The notes under the pieces were generated by a model, which did not search any database, was not told the origin of the DNA, and saw nothing but the letters and a program-made list of their open reading frames with translations. From NCBI GenBank assembly GCA_002506275.1, contig DAXG01000042.1, forward strand, positions 43,904-107,903: a stretch of DNA of 64,000 bases, read 5' to 3'. The DNA comes from Euryarchaeota archaeon UBA259 (GTDB lineage Archaea; Thermoplasmatota; Poseidoniia; Poseidoniales; Poseidoniaceae). A program made the translations under genes and the position numbers. Below are positions 45,798-54,606 of the stretch, in pieces (within the stretch, counting starts at the first letter, position 1; every line of letters begins with the position of its first letter).

Positions 45798-46082
45798 TCA
45801 CTTGTCAATTAATTCGAATTTCTTGGCACGCTGGCACGGCGCATAGTGAGCCTTGCCAGTTTCTGTGCAACGGTAGAGAATGTTCACTCGCTTGGTAGGC
45901 TTTTCACGACCTTCTGGCTTTGGACGTGGGAAACCACGGTAACCGGCCATAACGCGTCGGAAACGGCGCTGTCCCCATCGGAGTTCAGAAGCGCGTCTTT
46001 TCTTGACACGCTCGATGGTGTGCATAGTATGCTTACCAGCCGATGGGCTGTAACGCTTGACTTGTCGTGGCATTTTCACCAT
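45798..46082 (-). CDS. rpl44e: Large subunit ribosomal protein L44e (eL42) lacking zinc ligands
   Basis: A 94-aa eL42/L44e, near the E site of the large subunit. The core matches the family: KHTMHTIERVKKRRASELRWGQRRFRRVMAGYRGFPRPKP and KPTKRVNILYRCTETGKAH. Archaeal L44e normally has YCPYC near the N-terminus and CxEC later; here these read YSPSAG and CTET, so three of the four zinc-binding cysteines are gone. The protein is otherwise full length. The start is ATG 46082 (AAGGTG upstream) or ATG 46073. It heads a 4-gene - strand translation cluster. Confidence 0.93.
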   Translation of the reverse strand: MVKMPRQVKRYSPSAGKHTMHTIERVKKRRASELRWGQRRFRRVMAGYRGFPRPKPEGREKPTKRVNILYRCTETGKAHYAPCQRAKKFELIDK

Positions 46083-46187
46083 AAGAGCACCTTGAGCATT
46101 CGGCCCACAAGAGTCGGGTATTTAGGAGTGCCGCAATCGTTGGTAAGTAAAAATCGAGCGACTGAGGTGAAAATAAGGGGATAGATA

Positions 46188-47009
46188 ATGAACATTCATA
46201 CTGTGAGAGGTAGTATGGACGAGATGCTTCAGGCCTTACTGTTGTTTTGGCTTCCCGTCGCTGTGGTGCCTTTTGGGGTGTGGATTTTACTTTCCTCTGC
46301 CAACGACCAACGCAAATCTTTCGGTCGAATTCTTTCGTTCCTTGGCCTCGTGATGGTGTGCGTTAGTCCGTGGACCGTCCCCTCATCTCCATCAACCGCC
46401 GCAGGTCATTTACTCGGCGCCATTATTGGGCCGTCTGTGCTGATTATCCTCGGGATATACTTGATTTCCTTTTCTGGCAATGTACCTGTTGGACGTTTGC
46501 CACGAAGCGACAGAAGGCTTGGTATCATTCTGTCTTCTGTTGGGTTTGCCTGGTTTGCAGGGATGCATTGGTGGATCCTTACACCCCAAATCGCAAGCGG
46601 AGAAATCAACGTATACTGGTATGTTTTTTGGCCAATCTTCCTCCTCCTTACTACTTGTTTATCCTCGCTAGCAGCCATTGCTTTGCTCACAATTGGTGAT
46701 GAGAGAAAGAACGAATCAAACTACATGTTCTTGCTTTCTGGCCTTGGGTTCATCATGCTCTTACTCGGATTGAATGTTGACGGGCCATTGATGACAACCG
46801 ATGATTTTAGAGAGCATTTGTGGCTTGCAGTCGCTGACCTTGCAGGTCTTGCAGTTGGAAGTATGCTCTCAATACTTATCTTTGCTCTTGTCATCTTCAT
46901 CTACGAAAAAACGCTTCCTCCACCGACAACGATCGAAGCACCAAGCGTTACTGAACTCAAACAGGTTGCCAATGTCATTGCTTCACACATTGGGGGGAAT
47001 GAAGAATGA
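46188..47009 (+). CDS. Polytopic membrane protein of unknown function (about 7 helices)
   Basis: A 273-aa hydrophobic protein with about seven membrane segments at ~18-35, 47-63, 77-95, 112-130, 143-166, 178-195 and 212-240, ending in a short charged tail ([17 protein letters not shown]). Loops are short and no transporter or enzyme motif is recognised. ATG 46188 has GGGGAT upstream. It overlaps the next gene at ATGA, so the two proteins are translationally coupled and may form a complex. Confidence 0.75.
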   Translation: MNIHTVRGSMDEMLQALLLFWLPVAVVPFGVWILLSSANDQRKSFGRILSFLGLVMVCVSPWTVPSSPSTAAGHLLGAIIGPSVLIILGIYLISFSGNVPVGRLPRSDRRLGIILSSVGFAWFAGMHWWILTPQIASGEINVYWYVFWPIFLLLTTCLSSLAAIALLTIGDERKNESNYMFLLSGLGFIMLLLGLNVDGPLMTTDDFREHLWLAVADLAGLAVGSMLSILIFALVIFIYEKTLPPPTTIEAPSVTELKQVANVIASHIGGNEE

Positions 47010-47482
47010 TTGGCTCACGTCTCGCCGTAACATGGCGAATGATGGCACTTGCGTTTGTTCTTCCATTGCTCCTCATACTGGCCATCGAGATTACCCTTTC
47101 ATCGGGGATTCAGAGTTTTGACCGTGATGTAACCTTTACTCGATTTGCGAATGCAACCTTAACGGCTTACACTCTGTGTTCAATAGCTCTGCTTGGCAAC
47201 CTTTTCTTCTACGGCGAATCAAGAAATAGACCCTTGGCTCCTTTGGTTGGAATGCTCTGTGCTTCGTTGTTGGGCGTTGCTGCAACATTGTTTTTCATTA
47301 ACCAGGGTCCAATGCTGCTCGAAAACAATGGCTCTGTACAGGCCCAAGCCATTTACAACATCGTTCACACACTCGTTTCTGCGGGAGCGGTCTTACTCGC
47401 ATTCTGCGTCTCCCTTGGAGCCACATTTTCGGTGATTACTTCGCAAAAACGCCGTATTAATTTCACTTTAGAAGAAGAGTGA
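47006..47482 (+). CDS. Four-helix membrane protein of unknown function
   Basis: A 158-aa protein with four membrane segments at about 10-30, 45-66, 78-98 and 117-142 (for example [20 protein letters not shown] and [20 protein letters not shown]-like) and a cytoplasmic tail [12 protein letters not shown]-like. It overlaps the preceding polytopic protein by 4 nt. No family recognised. It may be the second subunit of a two-protein membrane complex. Confidence 0.72.
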   Translation: MIGSRLAVTWRMMALAFVLPLLLILAIEITLSSGIQSFDRDVTFTRFANATLTAYTLCSIALLGNLFFYGESRNRPLAPLVGMLCASLLGVAATLFFINQGPMLLENNGSVQAQAIYNIVHTLVSAGAVLLAFCVSLGATFSVITSQKRRINFTLEEE

Positions 47483-47503
47483 TGGCGTATCAAACGGGGG
47501 TTC

Positions 47504-47540
47504 CTCCGCCGTCGATTTCATAAGGGGGAGGTCGGTGGAG
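47504..47540 (+). promoter_or_regulatory. Possible stem-loop upstream of rpl37e
   Basis: CTCCGCCG (47504-47511) can pair with CGGTGGAG (47533-47540), 8 bp with one G-T pair, 18 nt before the rpl37e ATG. The loop contains GGGGGAGG. It may be the leader of rpl37e or the end of the membrane-protein transcript. Weak evidence. Confidence 0.2.
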
Positions 47541-47558
47541 CGATTATACGGTGTTTCT

Positions 47559-47738
47559 ATGTCGAAAGGTACTCCATCCATGGGTAAGCGTCAGAAGACA
47601 ACTCACATTCGCTGCCGCCGCTGTGGCCGTAATGCATATCACAAGCAAAAGTCGGTCTGCGCATCGTGCGGATACGGGGAGACTGCTCGCATGCGCAAGT
47701 TCAGTTGGTCCAAGAAGGCACACCGTCCTAAGGCTTGA
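47559..47738 (+). CDS. rpl37e: Large subunit ribosomal protein L37e
   Basis: A 59-aa zinc-binding ribosomal protein. The start [28 protein letters not shown] and [20 protein letters not shown] match the family, with both C-x2-C pairs present (unlike L44e in the same window). ATG 47559 is the family start; the frame to 47535 is not used. It is upstream of purF on the same strand with a 67-bp gap. Confidence 0.96.
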   Translation: MSKGTPSMGKRQKTTHIRCRRCGRNAYHKQKSVCASCGYGETARMRKFSWSKKAHRPKA

Positions 47739-47805
47739 TTCTGGTGATGACTTGAGCCGGAATGGCTACAAAGCGCCAAGCACTCGATACATTTGAGGCA
47801 GTACA

Positions 47806-49347
47806 ATGTGTGGAATCATTGGAATCGTGGGACGTGAAAATGTCCATGTCAACCAACTCATTTATGACGGTCTCACCGTCCTTCAACATCGAGGTCAAGA
47901 TGCTGCTGGAATCATGACCGATTTCAATGGGCAATTCCGCTTGAGGAAATCAAACGGCTTGGTTTCCGACATCTTCTATACGCGCCACATGCGTCGATTG
48001 CAAGGCCATGTCGGAATTGGTCATGTCCGTTACCCTACTGCAGGTTCTTCTTCACGTTCAGAGGCTCAACCCTTCTATGTCAATTCTCCTTATGGCTTGG
48101 GCCTTGCTCATAACGGTAATCTCACCAATGCTGCTGAACTTCAAATCCAATTGACCGATCAACATCACCGACACATGAACACCACCAGTGATTCCGAGTT
48201 ACTGCTCAATATGTTGGCTGTTGAACTGGATTCCAACGGCTCAAGCCTTTCGATTGAGGGTGCTCCCCACTTGGATGTTGAAACCGTTTTTAGTGCGGTG
48301 TCCAATGTCCACCAACGGGTTGAAGGAAGTTATGCTTGTGTTTCGATTATATCTGGATATGGCCTTCTTGCTTTTAGAGATCCATACGGTATCCGGCCGT
48401 TGATTTTCGGCACTCGTGAAGTTGATGGACGCTCAGAATGGATTGTCGCCAGTGAATCGGTTGCAATTACCGCACTCGGATTTGATATAGTACGAGATGT
48501 TGAGCCTGGTGAAGCAATTTTCATTTCCAATTCGGGCCACTTGTTCCATCGGCAATGCGCCGAAAAAGTCGAAGCATCTCCATGTATTTTTGAGCACGTC
48601 TATTTCGCACGACCTGATTCAGTGATTGACGGTATTTCGGTCTACCATGCACGTCTTAACCAAGGAGATGTGTTGGCAAAACGTATCCTTGAGCAATGGC
48701 CAGACCACGATATCGATGCGGTCATTCCTGTGCCAGACTCGGGCCGGATTGCAGCATTGCAGATGGCGAAAGCTCTTGACGTGCCGTACCGAGAAGGCTT
48801 TGTCAAGAACCGTTATGTTGGCCGGACTTTTATCATGCCAGGGCAAGCCCTTCGTGAGAAATCCGTCCGTCGGAAACTGAATGCTATCGAGCATGAGTTC
48901 TCAGGCAAGAACATCCTTTTGGTTGATGATTCCATCGTTCGGGGTACAACCAGTGCTCAGATCATCGAAATGGCTCGTGATGTTGGCGCTTCAAAAGTTT
49001 ACTTTGCTTCAGCTGCACCTCCTGTTCGCTATCCAAATGTGTATGGGATTGACATGCCTGCAATCAATGAGTTCATTGCCGACGGAAAATCCATCGATGA
49101 AATCAATGCCATCATTGGAAGCGACCGTCTCTTCTATCAATCTCTGGAAGACCTCATCGAGGCGACATCCATCGGAAGCAACCCACCCTCTCGTTTTGAT
49201 ACCAGTTGTTTCAACGGTGAATACGTCACTGGAGGGATTGACCAAGCCTATCTTGATGCACTCAATGCATCTCGTAACGACACTGCAAAAGTAGAATCCA
49301 ACGAGGACGACGAAATCGTAGACATGCACAACGACACCGAAGATTGA
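47806..49347 (+). CDS. purF: Amidophosphoribosyltransferase PurF
   Basis: A 513-aa enzyme for the first committed step of purine synthesis: PRPP plus glutamine to phosphoribosylamine. It starts MCGIIGIVG, so Cys2 becomes the N-terminal nucleophile after Met removal, with no propeptide. [22 protein letters not shown] and LAHNGNLTN are glutaminase motifs. The transferase domain holds the PRPP loop [17 protein letters not shown] at about 370-386. [13 protein letters not shown] and the C-terminal FNGEYVTG fit the family. It ends with an extra acidic tail. GAGG precedes ATG 47806. Confidence 0.96.
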   Translation: MCGIIGIVGRENVHVNQLIYDGLTVLQHRGQDAAGIMTDFNGQFRLRKSNGLVSDIFYTRHMRRLQGHVGIGHVRYPTAGSSSRSEAQPFYVNSPYGLGLAHNGNLTNAAELQIQLTDQHHRHMNTTSDSELLLNMLAVELDSNGSSLSIEGAPHLDVETVFSAVSNVHQRVEGSYACVSIISGYGLLAFRDPYGIRPLIFGTREVDGRSEWIVASESVAITALGFDIVRDVEPGEAIFISNSGHLFHRQCAEKVEASPCIFEHVYFARPDSVIDGISVYHARLNQGDVLAKRILEQWPDHDIDAVIPVPDSGRIAALQMAKALDVPYREGFVKNRYVGRTFIMPGQALREKSVRRKLNAIEHEFSGKNILLVDDSIVRGTTSAQIIEMARDVGASKVYFASAAPPVRYPNVYGIDMPAINEFIADGKSIDEINAIIGSDRLFYQSLEDLIEATSIGSNPPSRFDTSCFNGEYVTGGIDQAYLDALNASRNDTAKVESNEDDEIVDMHNDTED

Positions 49348-49356
49348 GGCCTGTAC

Positions 49357-50286
49357 ATGGCTCAACAATCGTGGATTTTACGTTTTGGAGAACTTGGATT
49401 AAAGTCGAAAGTGGTTCGGCGTTCGTTCCAGCGTGCGCTGCGTAAAAATCTGGTTCAACTTTCAAAAAATACTTCGGTTCCAATTCTACGTTCTCGCTTG
49501 AGGGATTTTGATGTCGTCTATTCCGAAGCACCCACTGAAGCCGTTGAAGATTTGATTTGCCATGGCCTCGGTATTGTGGCTTTTGAACGCATTGTTGAAC
49601 TTTCAGAAGATCTCGACCCGAATGTGGTCGCTAAGCAGGTTCTTGAACGCCATTCTCGAGTGGGCGAGCCACGGACATTTGGAGTCCGAATCAAGCGGTT
49701 GGGGAAAAAAGAGGAATGGGATTCTCAATCGTATGCCCGTGCACTCGGTTCAATCTTGATTGAAATGGACCCATCCTTGTCTGTTGACCTCTCTCATCCG
49801 GACTGGTGGGTCAAAATTATTCTTGAACCGGGCAAGGTGTCCTCCATCGAAAAACGAACTTTGGGTCCAGGAGGGTTACCAACAGGAGTACAAGGTGATG
49901 TTCTTGCCCAACTTAGGACTCGGGATGATGTGCTTGGTTGTTTTTTAATTATGCGAAGAGGTTCAAGAATTATTCCCGTTCTCGAATCAAAGGAAGAGCA
50001 TATCGCTGTGTTGAAAAAATGGGACCCATTCATTGGTGTTCGAAGTCGAACTCGGGACGATAAAAACCGTACATTTCAACGGCCTGCATGGGGTACAGTA
50101 GGCTTGAGTATCCAACAAGCTCAGCCTTTTATTGAACGAAGAGAAGAAGCCATCAAAACGACACCTTTGTGCACGTTAGAGCCTTTATGCGGTTGGACTG
50201 AAGGGGAAAAATTGGCTCTCTGGAAACATTTGGAATCGCCAAGCCTCTTCCGGCCACATCCTGACACGACGACTTGGTTCCAGTGA
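49357..50286 (+). CDS. ThiI-like THUMP protein with degenerate PP-loop
   Basis: A 309-aa homologue of ThiI, the tRNA 4-thiouridine synthase. The N-terminal ferredoxin-like and THUMP domains are clear: LRFGELGLKSKVVRRSFQRALRKNL and IVAFERIVELSEDLDPNVVAKQVLERH...RTFGVRIKR. Next comes LGPGGLPTGVQGDVL (169-182), as in ThiI, but the PP-loop that should read LSGGIDSPVA is AQLRTRDDVLG (184-194), and the fold then follows ThiI (CFLIMRRGSRIIPV). ATP binding by SGGxDS is therefore lost. There is no rhodanese domain. It likely binds tRNA without thiolating it. It starts 9 nt after purF. Confidence 0.75.
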   Translation: MAQQSWILRFGELGLKSKVVRRSFQRALRKNLVQLSKNTSVPILRSRLRDFDVVYSEAPTEAVEDLICHGLGIVAFERIVELSEDLDPNVVAKQVLERHSRVGEPRTFGVRIKRLGKKEEWDSQSYARALGSILIEMDPSLSVDLSHPDWWVKIILEPGKVSSIEKRTLGPGGLPTGVQGDVLAQLRTRDDVLGCFLIMRRGSRIIPVLESKEEHIAVLKKWDPFIGVRSRTRDDKNRTFQRPAWGTVGLSIQQAQPFIERREEAIKTTPLCTLEPLCGWTEGEKLALWKHLESPSLFRPHPDTTTWFQ

Positions 50287-50312
50287 ACCTCCCAACAAAG
50301 GGATGAGGTTAA

Positions 50313-51971
50313 TTGAGGCCGCTGCCTCATCGCATCATGCTCAGAAGTCGTCCGGTTCAAATTGCGTTCCAACCGGAAGCCAAAGTCACTGCGCTTGTTC
50401 TTTCTCTGAACGGACAGGTTGTGGCTTGGTCAGAAGGAGATGGTCAAGTTTTCATCGCTCAACAAGAGCACTCCAAATTTACGGTGAGCGGTTCTTGGAA
50501 AGCCGCATCGCTGGTACGTGGCATCGCGGTGCGAGGTAATTCTGTGTACGTCTTAGATGACGCACATGGAGTCTCATGTCTTGATTTCACAGGAAAGGTC
50601 GAATGGCAACTGGAAGTCGGTGCAGGCGGATTCGATCTTCAACAGACTCCTTTTGGTTTGGCAGTAGTCGATGGTTTAGGCAGGTTGTTTCTAGTTCGAT
50701 ACGACGGTTCGGAGTATCCCCTACAGGGTACTTACGAAGATATTTTACACATGCAAAGCGTTGGAGATTATCTCGTATTAGCGTATGAAAACGGCAAAGT
50801 CCAAGCTCTTTTGAACGGAGCTTTAGCGTGGAGCCGCCCTATGAGGGGTGAGAAAGGTGAGTCAATCACCTGCATCGGAAGCGATTCAAACCACAATATT
50901 GTCATTGGCCGAGAAGGCTATGCATTGGTGGCTGGTGATGAAGAAGTTCTTGAAATTGAAATATGGGATGTCGTTCACCAAAAATTGCGACATCGGTACG
51001 ATGTAAAGAGTCGTCTTGTTCAAGCGATTCCCGGTGATGATGGATTACTGTGTGGCTTTGATGACGGGAAAGTAGTTTACTCGACGGCCAATGCATCCGA
51101 ACTGATTCATGAAGTTCGTTTGGAGTGTAAGTATCCAATTCGAAACCTTGTCTCCCGCAATGGATGCGTCCTGGCCTCAGCGTGGTTCTATATTTTTGGC
51201 CGGGATAAAGACGGTGCAGAATGGAAAATTGAGCACCAAGGTATGCCGAATTTCCTTGAATTGAGCAGCGACGGGACCATCTGTTTATTTGCAGGAGAGG
51301 ACCAAAATGATTGGACCGAAGAAGAACCAATTGGCCAATTCTCTCTTTCCGACCCGTTGCTTGAAACGGATGCATCAGAACTCACTTTATGGTTTGAAAA
51401 AACCGATGAAGCGTTACCACTTTCCGCTGAAGAAATCTATAGAGAAGATGATGAAATGAATGAATTCTTTACCGCTGATGAACTGGCATCCATACAAAAT
51501 GCAAATGCTTCTGACGAGGGGCTTGACGCTTTGCAGGCTGCGCTTGGAGATCTACAAGGTGAAACTGTACAGGTCACTCCAGACGGTGCATTAGACATCG
51601 ATACTGAACAGTTGCTTTCTCAATTGGATGATGCGATTACCAACATGGCCCTCTTACCTGAGGAAGGACTGTTGGATGAGTTGAACACTGGAATCCGAGA
51701 GGTTATAGTTCCACAAGCTGTTTCGGGTGACGACCAACAACACGTTGCGGATGCAGACGGAAAAGCCATTATTACTCTTGATGGGACGCATTCCCACGAC
51801 CCTCAGGGTCGCATTCAAACGTGGTCTTGGATTGACTCAACTGGCAAAGAGATTGCTTCTTCGAGCAAGGTCAAAGTTCGCCTGGGTAGTGGGAATTACA
51901 GGTTTGAATTACGGGTGTGTGACCGAGATGGACAATGGTCCAGTGATTCGTTGCAAGTTGTAATTGACTGA
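50313..51971 (+). CDS. Propeller-like protein with C-terminal PKD-like domain
   Basis: A 552-aa protein. The first ~340 residues contain repeated units with hydrophobic strands and turns (ALVLSLNGQVVAWSEGDGQVF, YDGSEYPLQGTYEDIL, YENGKVQALLNGALAW, FDDGKVVYST), typical of a seven-bladed beta-propeller. An acidic linker (~360-450) follows, and a PKD-like domain ends the protein (ITLDGTHSHDPQGRIQTWSWIDSTGK...YRFELRVCDRDGQWSSDSLQV). No signal peptide is evident, so it may be cytoplasmic. The start is TTG 50313 (GAGGT upstream) or ATG 50337. Function unknown. Confidence 0.7.
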   Translation: MRPLPHRIMLRSRPVQIAFQPEAKVTALVLSLNGQVVAWSEGDGQVFIAQQEHSKFTVSGSWKAASLVRGIAVRGNSVYVLDDAHGVSCLDFTGKVEWQLEVGAGGFDLQQTPFGLAVVDGLGRLFLVRYDGSEYPLQGTYEDILHMQSVGDYLVLAYENGKVQALLNGALAWSRPMRGEKGESITCIGSDSNHNIVIGREGYALVAGDEEVLEIEIWDVVHQKLRHRYDVKSRLVQAIPGDDGLLCGFDDGKVVYSTANASELIHEVRLECKYPIRNLVSRNGCVLASAWFYIFGRDKDGAEWKIEHQGMPNFLELSSDGTICLFAGEDQNDWTEEEPIGQFSLSDPLLETDASELTLWFEKTDEALPLSAEEIYREDDEMNEFFTADELASIQNANASDEGLDALQAALGDLQGETVQVTPDGALDIDTEQLLSQLDDAITNMALLPEEGLLDELNTGIREVIVPQAVSGDDQQHVADADGKAIITLDGTHSHDPQGRIQTWSWIDSTGKEIASSSKVKVRLGSGNYRFELRVCDRDGQWSSDSLQVVID

Positions 51972-52008
51972 GGCTTAGTCTCTTGAAGGAGAAACGGTTC
52001 GAAGTGTC

Positions 52009-52776
52009 ATGGCCGTCAAGGAACCGTGGGTGGAATACTTTTTCGTTGGTATTCTCCAAATGCGCTGCTCAGTCGTAACCGATGTCGCTACAGGCGATAC
52101 AGTCATCATCGACGGAGGTGCTGAACCGGAACGAATCATCGATTGGGTACACTCTTTTTCCGGTCAAGGCCCAGATTGGACAAATGGGCCGCGTTCGGCA
52201 GAGGAGATGCAAAAGGCGAGCATACCAAACCGGACGGTCGTCGCTCTTCTCAATACACATGCCCATTTCGACCACAGTGGGCACATTCCTGATCTAAAAA
52301 AGGCATACGATGTGGATTGGTATCTTCACCCCGATGACACTTATTTGCAGACATTAGCCCAAAGTTCGGCCCTACGCTATGGTTTTGAAGTTCCAGAACC
52401 TGCTGTGGCTGATGTCTCTCTTCAGGCCGGAGAGAAACTGACAGTTGGTTCACTTGAATTTGATGTTCATCATACTCCCGGTCATACCCTTGGAGGATGT
52501 TGCTTGCGACTTATGGTTGAGGGTGGGCCTGACCACTTGTTCGTTGGCGACACCCTTTTTGCAGGTTCAGTTGGCCGAACAGATTTACCAGATACCGGTG
52601 GAGACTTCACTGTTCTCGCTCATTCGATTCATACCGAGTTGTGGCCACTTGCCCCAGAGACCATCGTCTATCCAGGTCACGGGCCGCTCACAACGATTGG
52701 TCATGAAAAAGAAACGAATCCGTTCGTTGGAGACCAAGCAGGTTCCGGAGTGTACACAATCGGAAAGTATTCTTAA
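52009..52776 (+). CDS. Metallo-beta-lactamase fold hydrolase (glyoxalase II-like)
   Basis: A 255-aa metal hydrolase. NTHAHFDHSGH gives the HxHxDH motif (H84, H86, D88, H89). The further ligands are H159 (HTPGHT), the Asp of FVGDTLFAGSVGRTDLP, and H in YPGHGPLT. The pattern FAGSVGRTDLP is typical of glyoxalase II and related thioesterases or persulfide dioxygenase-like enzymes. Substrate unknown. ATG 52009 follows CTTGAAGGAG upstream. Its stop touches that of the convergent etfA. Confidence 0.88.
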   Translation: MAVKEPWVEYFFVGILQMRCSVVTDVATGDTVIIDGGAEPERIIDWVHSFSGQGPDWTNGPRSAEEMQKASIPNRTVVALLNTHAHFDHSGHIPDLKKAYDVDWYLHPDDTYLQTLAQSSALRYGFEVPEPAVADVSLQAGEKLTVGSLEFDVHHTPGHTLGGCCLRLMVEGGPDHLFVGDTLFAGSVGRTDLPDTGGDFTVLAHSIHTELWPLAPETIVYPGHGPLTTIGHEKETNPFVGDQAGSGVYTIGKYS

Positions 52777-53709
52777 TCACGCCATCATTGTCGAAAGCGT
52801 CGATTGAAGCACGGGGAGCGCTTCTTCCCAAGTTGCCACAATGCCGTAGTCTGCATGCTGGAAAATTGGTGCGTCCGCATCTTTGTTGATGGCAACGATG
52901 TACTTTGAGGAGCGCATGCCAGCAAGGTGTTGAATGGCACCCGAGATGCCGACGGCGATGTACAAGTTCGGATTTACGGTCTTCCCAGTTTGTCCGACTT
53001 GCATGGAGTGCGGAATAGATTCCCAAGTATCAACTGCTGCACGAGAAGCACCAACTGCAGCACCAAGAGTGTCTGCAATTGCTTCAAGATGAACAAAGTT
53101 GTCAGGGGAGCCCATGCCTCGGCCGCCTGAAATGATGATGTTCGCTTCAGCGACGTCCAGTCGACTCGATGCACGAGCCATGAATTCTTGAACTGCTGTT
53201 GCCATATCACCTGTTGTGTCGACAACCGAGATTTCGGTTGAGCCATTGTCGGAGGCAGCATCGAACACATTTGGACGTACGGTGACGACTGCATCTCCGC
53301 TAAGGGCGACGGTTTGCATAGCCTTGCCGGAATAGATCGGAGATGTGAGGTTATTACCTTGGATTTGAACGACATCTTGAACGACTGAGATACCTCTTCG
53401 TGCTGCGAGTCGAGCGGCGAGGTCCTTCGATTGCGGTGATGCAGATGCAACAAGTACGCCCGAAGGTGCTACGGCGTCGAGGGCAGCAGCCCATCCAGCA
53501 GCGTCGTAGTTTTCGAAGACCGCAGATTTTGCAGCGATGATACGGGATGCTCCTGCGAATCCGGATGCTCCGTCAGCAGTTGCGGCATCCGTGCAAGGGA
53601 CGATGACGACGGGTTGTGAGCCGAGCGCTTGCGCAGCGGTGATTAATTCTGCAGTTGTCGAGTGAACTGCTCCTTTTACGATTTCAGCGATTACTATAGT
53701 TTCAGACAT
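52777..53709 (-). CDS. etfA: Electron transfer flavoprotein subunit alpha
   Basis: A 310-aa EtfA that carries FAD and passes electrons from acyl-CoA dehydrogenases to the respiratory chain. The C-terminal FAD domain shows [33 protein letters not shown], then [29 protein letters not shown] and [18 protein letters not shown]. All are diagnostic. It lies 11 nt downstream of etfB on the same strand. The glutaryl-CoA dehydrogenase-like gene at 58.6 kb is a plausible electron donor. Confidence 0.96.
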   Translation of the reverse strand: MSETIVIAEIVKGAVHSTTAELITAAQALGSQPVVIVPCTDAATADGASGFAGASRIIAAKSAVFENYDAAGWAAALDAVAPSGVLVASASPQSKDLAARLAARRGISVVQDVVQIQGNNLTSPIYSGKAMQTVALSGDAVVTVRPNVFDAASDNGSTEISVVDTTGDMATAVQEFMARASSRLDVAEANIIISGGRGMGSPDNFVHLEAIADTLGAAVGASRAAVDTWESIPHSMQVGQTGKTVNPNLYIAVGISGAIQHLAGMRSSKYIVAINKDADAPIFQHADYGIVATWEEALPVLQSTLSTMMA

Positions 53710-53720
53710 TTTTATTCACC

Positions 53721-54458
53721 TCAGATTACATTTGCTTCATCACGAAGCAGTTGTGCCACTTCTGCAGCAGCAGCGCCACCCTCATACGACTTGCCAGCAG
53801 GTTTTGCTGGAGGCATACTGTGGGAGACAACAGAAACAGTTGATGCAGGAGCATCGACGGTTTTGACCTCGACTTTTGCTCGCTTTGCTTGCATAATTCC
53901 TTTGACGTTCGGCTTACGAACCTTGATGTCACCCTTGTCGCAAGATACGACAGCTGGTAGTGGAACGTTGTAACGGGCGTTACCGCCTGCAGATGGAGTA
54001 ATGACCGAGAGTTGGTCTCCGAAGGCGACACTGGTACTGTTGGACACCGATGCCCATCCGAGGCGTTCAGCGAGACCTGGACCAGTCGAGCCTGCGCCAG
54101 TGTCAGCGGCGGATTTACCACAATAGACGACTGTGGCATCCATACTCTTGACTACAGAAGCAAGAACGGATTGAAGAGCATTCGAATCCAGTGATTCAGA
54201 AGAATCGATTCGTACAATGTGGTCTACACCAATTGCTTTGGCGTCTTTGAGAACTTTGTCTGCACCAGCATCACCTACGGTTACCGCAGTGACTTCCCCG
54301 CCGTTGGCTTCGCGGTGCTGAAGTGCGGTTTCGACGGCGAATTCGTCGTATGGGCTCATCACTTTCTTGACAGCTGAAAGGTCCACGCGGTCGCCTGAAA
54401 GAACGATGCGGGCATTTGTGTCGGGCACTTGTTTGACGAGGACGATGATGTTGGACAT
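53721..54458 (-). CDS. etfB: Electron transfer flavoprotein subunit beta
   Basis: A 245-aa EtfB, partner of EtfA. MSNIIVLVKQVPDTNARIVLSGD is the family start. MSPYDEFAVETALQHREANGGEVTAVTVG and VVYCGKSAADTGAGSTGPGLAERLGW match the AMP/FAD-binding core (bifurcating forms bind a second FAD here; not resolved). The frame extends to 54569 with a basic stretch that is not part of the family; ATG 54458 is chosen. The 148-bp gap to the divergent next gene contains a 10-T run at 54549-54558. Confidence 0.95.
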   Translation of the reverse strand: MSNIIVLVKQVPDTNARIVLSGDRVDLSAVKKVMSPYDEFAVETALQHREANGGEVTAVTVGDAGADKVLKDAKAIGVDHIVRIDSSESLDSNALQSVLASVVKSMDATVVYCGKSAADTGAGSTGPGLAERLGWASVSNSTSVAFGDQLSVITPSAGGNARYNVPLPAVVSCDKGDIKVRKPNVKGIMQAKRAKVEVKTVDAPASTVSVVSHSMPPAKPAGKSYEGGAAAAEVAQLLRDEANVI

Positions 54459-54606
54459 AGCATTCAGACTCCTTGGATGATTTCTCGACTCCAAAGAGAT
54501 TCTTGAACGTTTGCACCTTTTTTCGTGAGGCTTAGACGCAGCAGGGCGTTTTTTTTTTGAAAGGAACACAAACGGTTATTCTCTCGCAAAAAGTGATATC
54601 GCCACA

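Noticed and set aside
49897-49935. Frameshift or sequencing error as cause of the missing ThiI PP-loop
   Set aside because: The same frame matches ThiI directly before and after the segment with no gap, so a double frameshift would be needed; treated as genuine divergence.
54549-54558. Run of ten T between etfB and the MCM-like gene
   Set aside because: It lies in a divergent promoter region, not behind a + strand gene, so a terminator role is unlikely; possibly part of a T-rich promoter or a homopolymer error.
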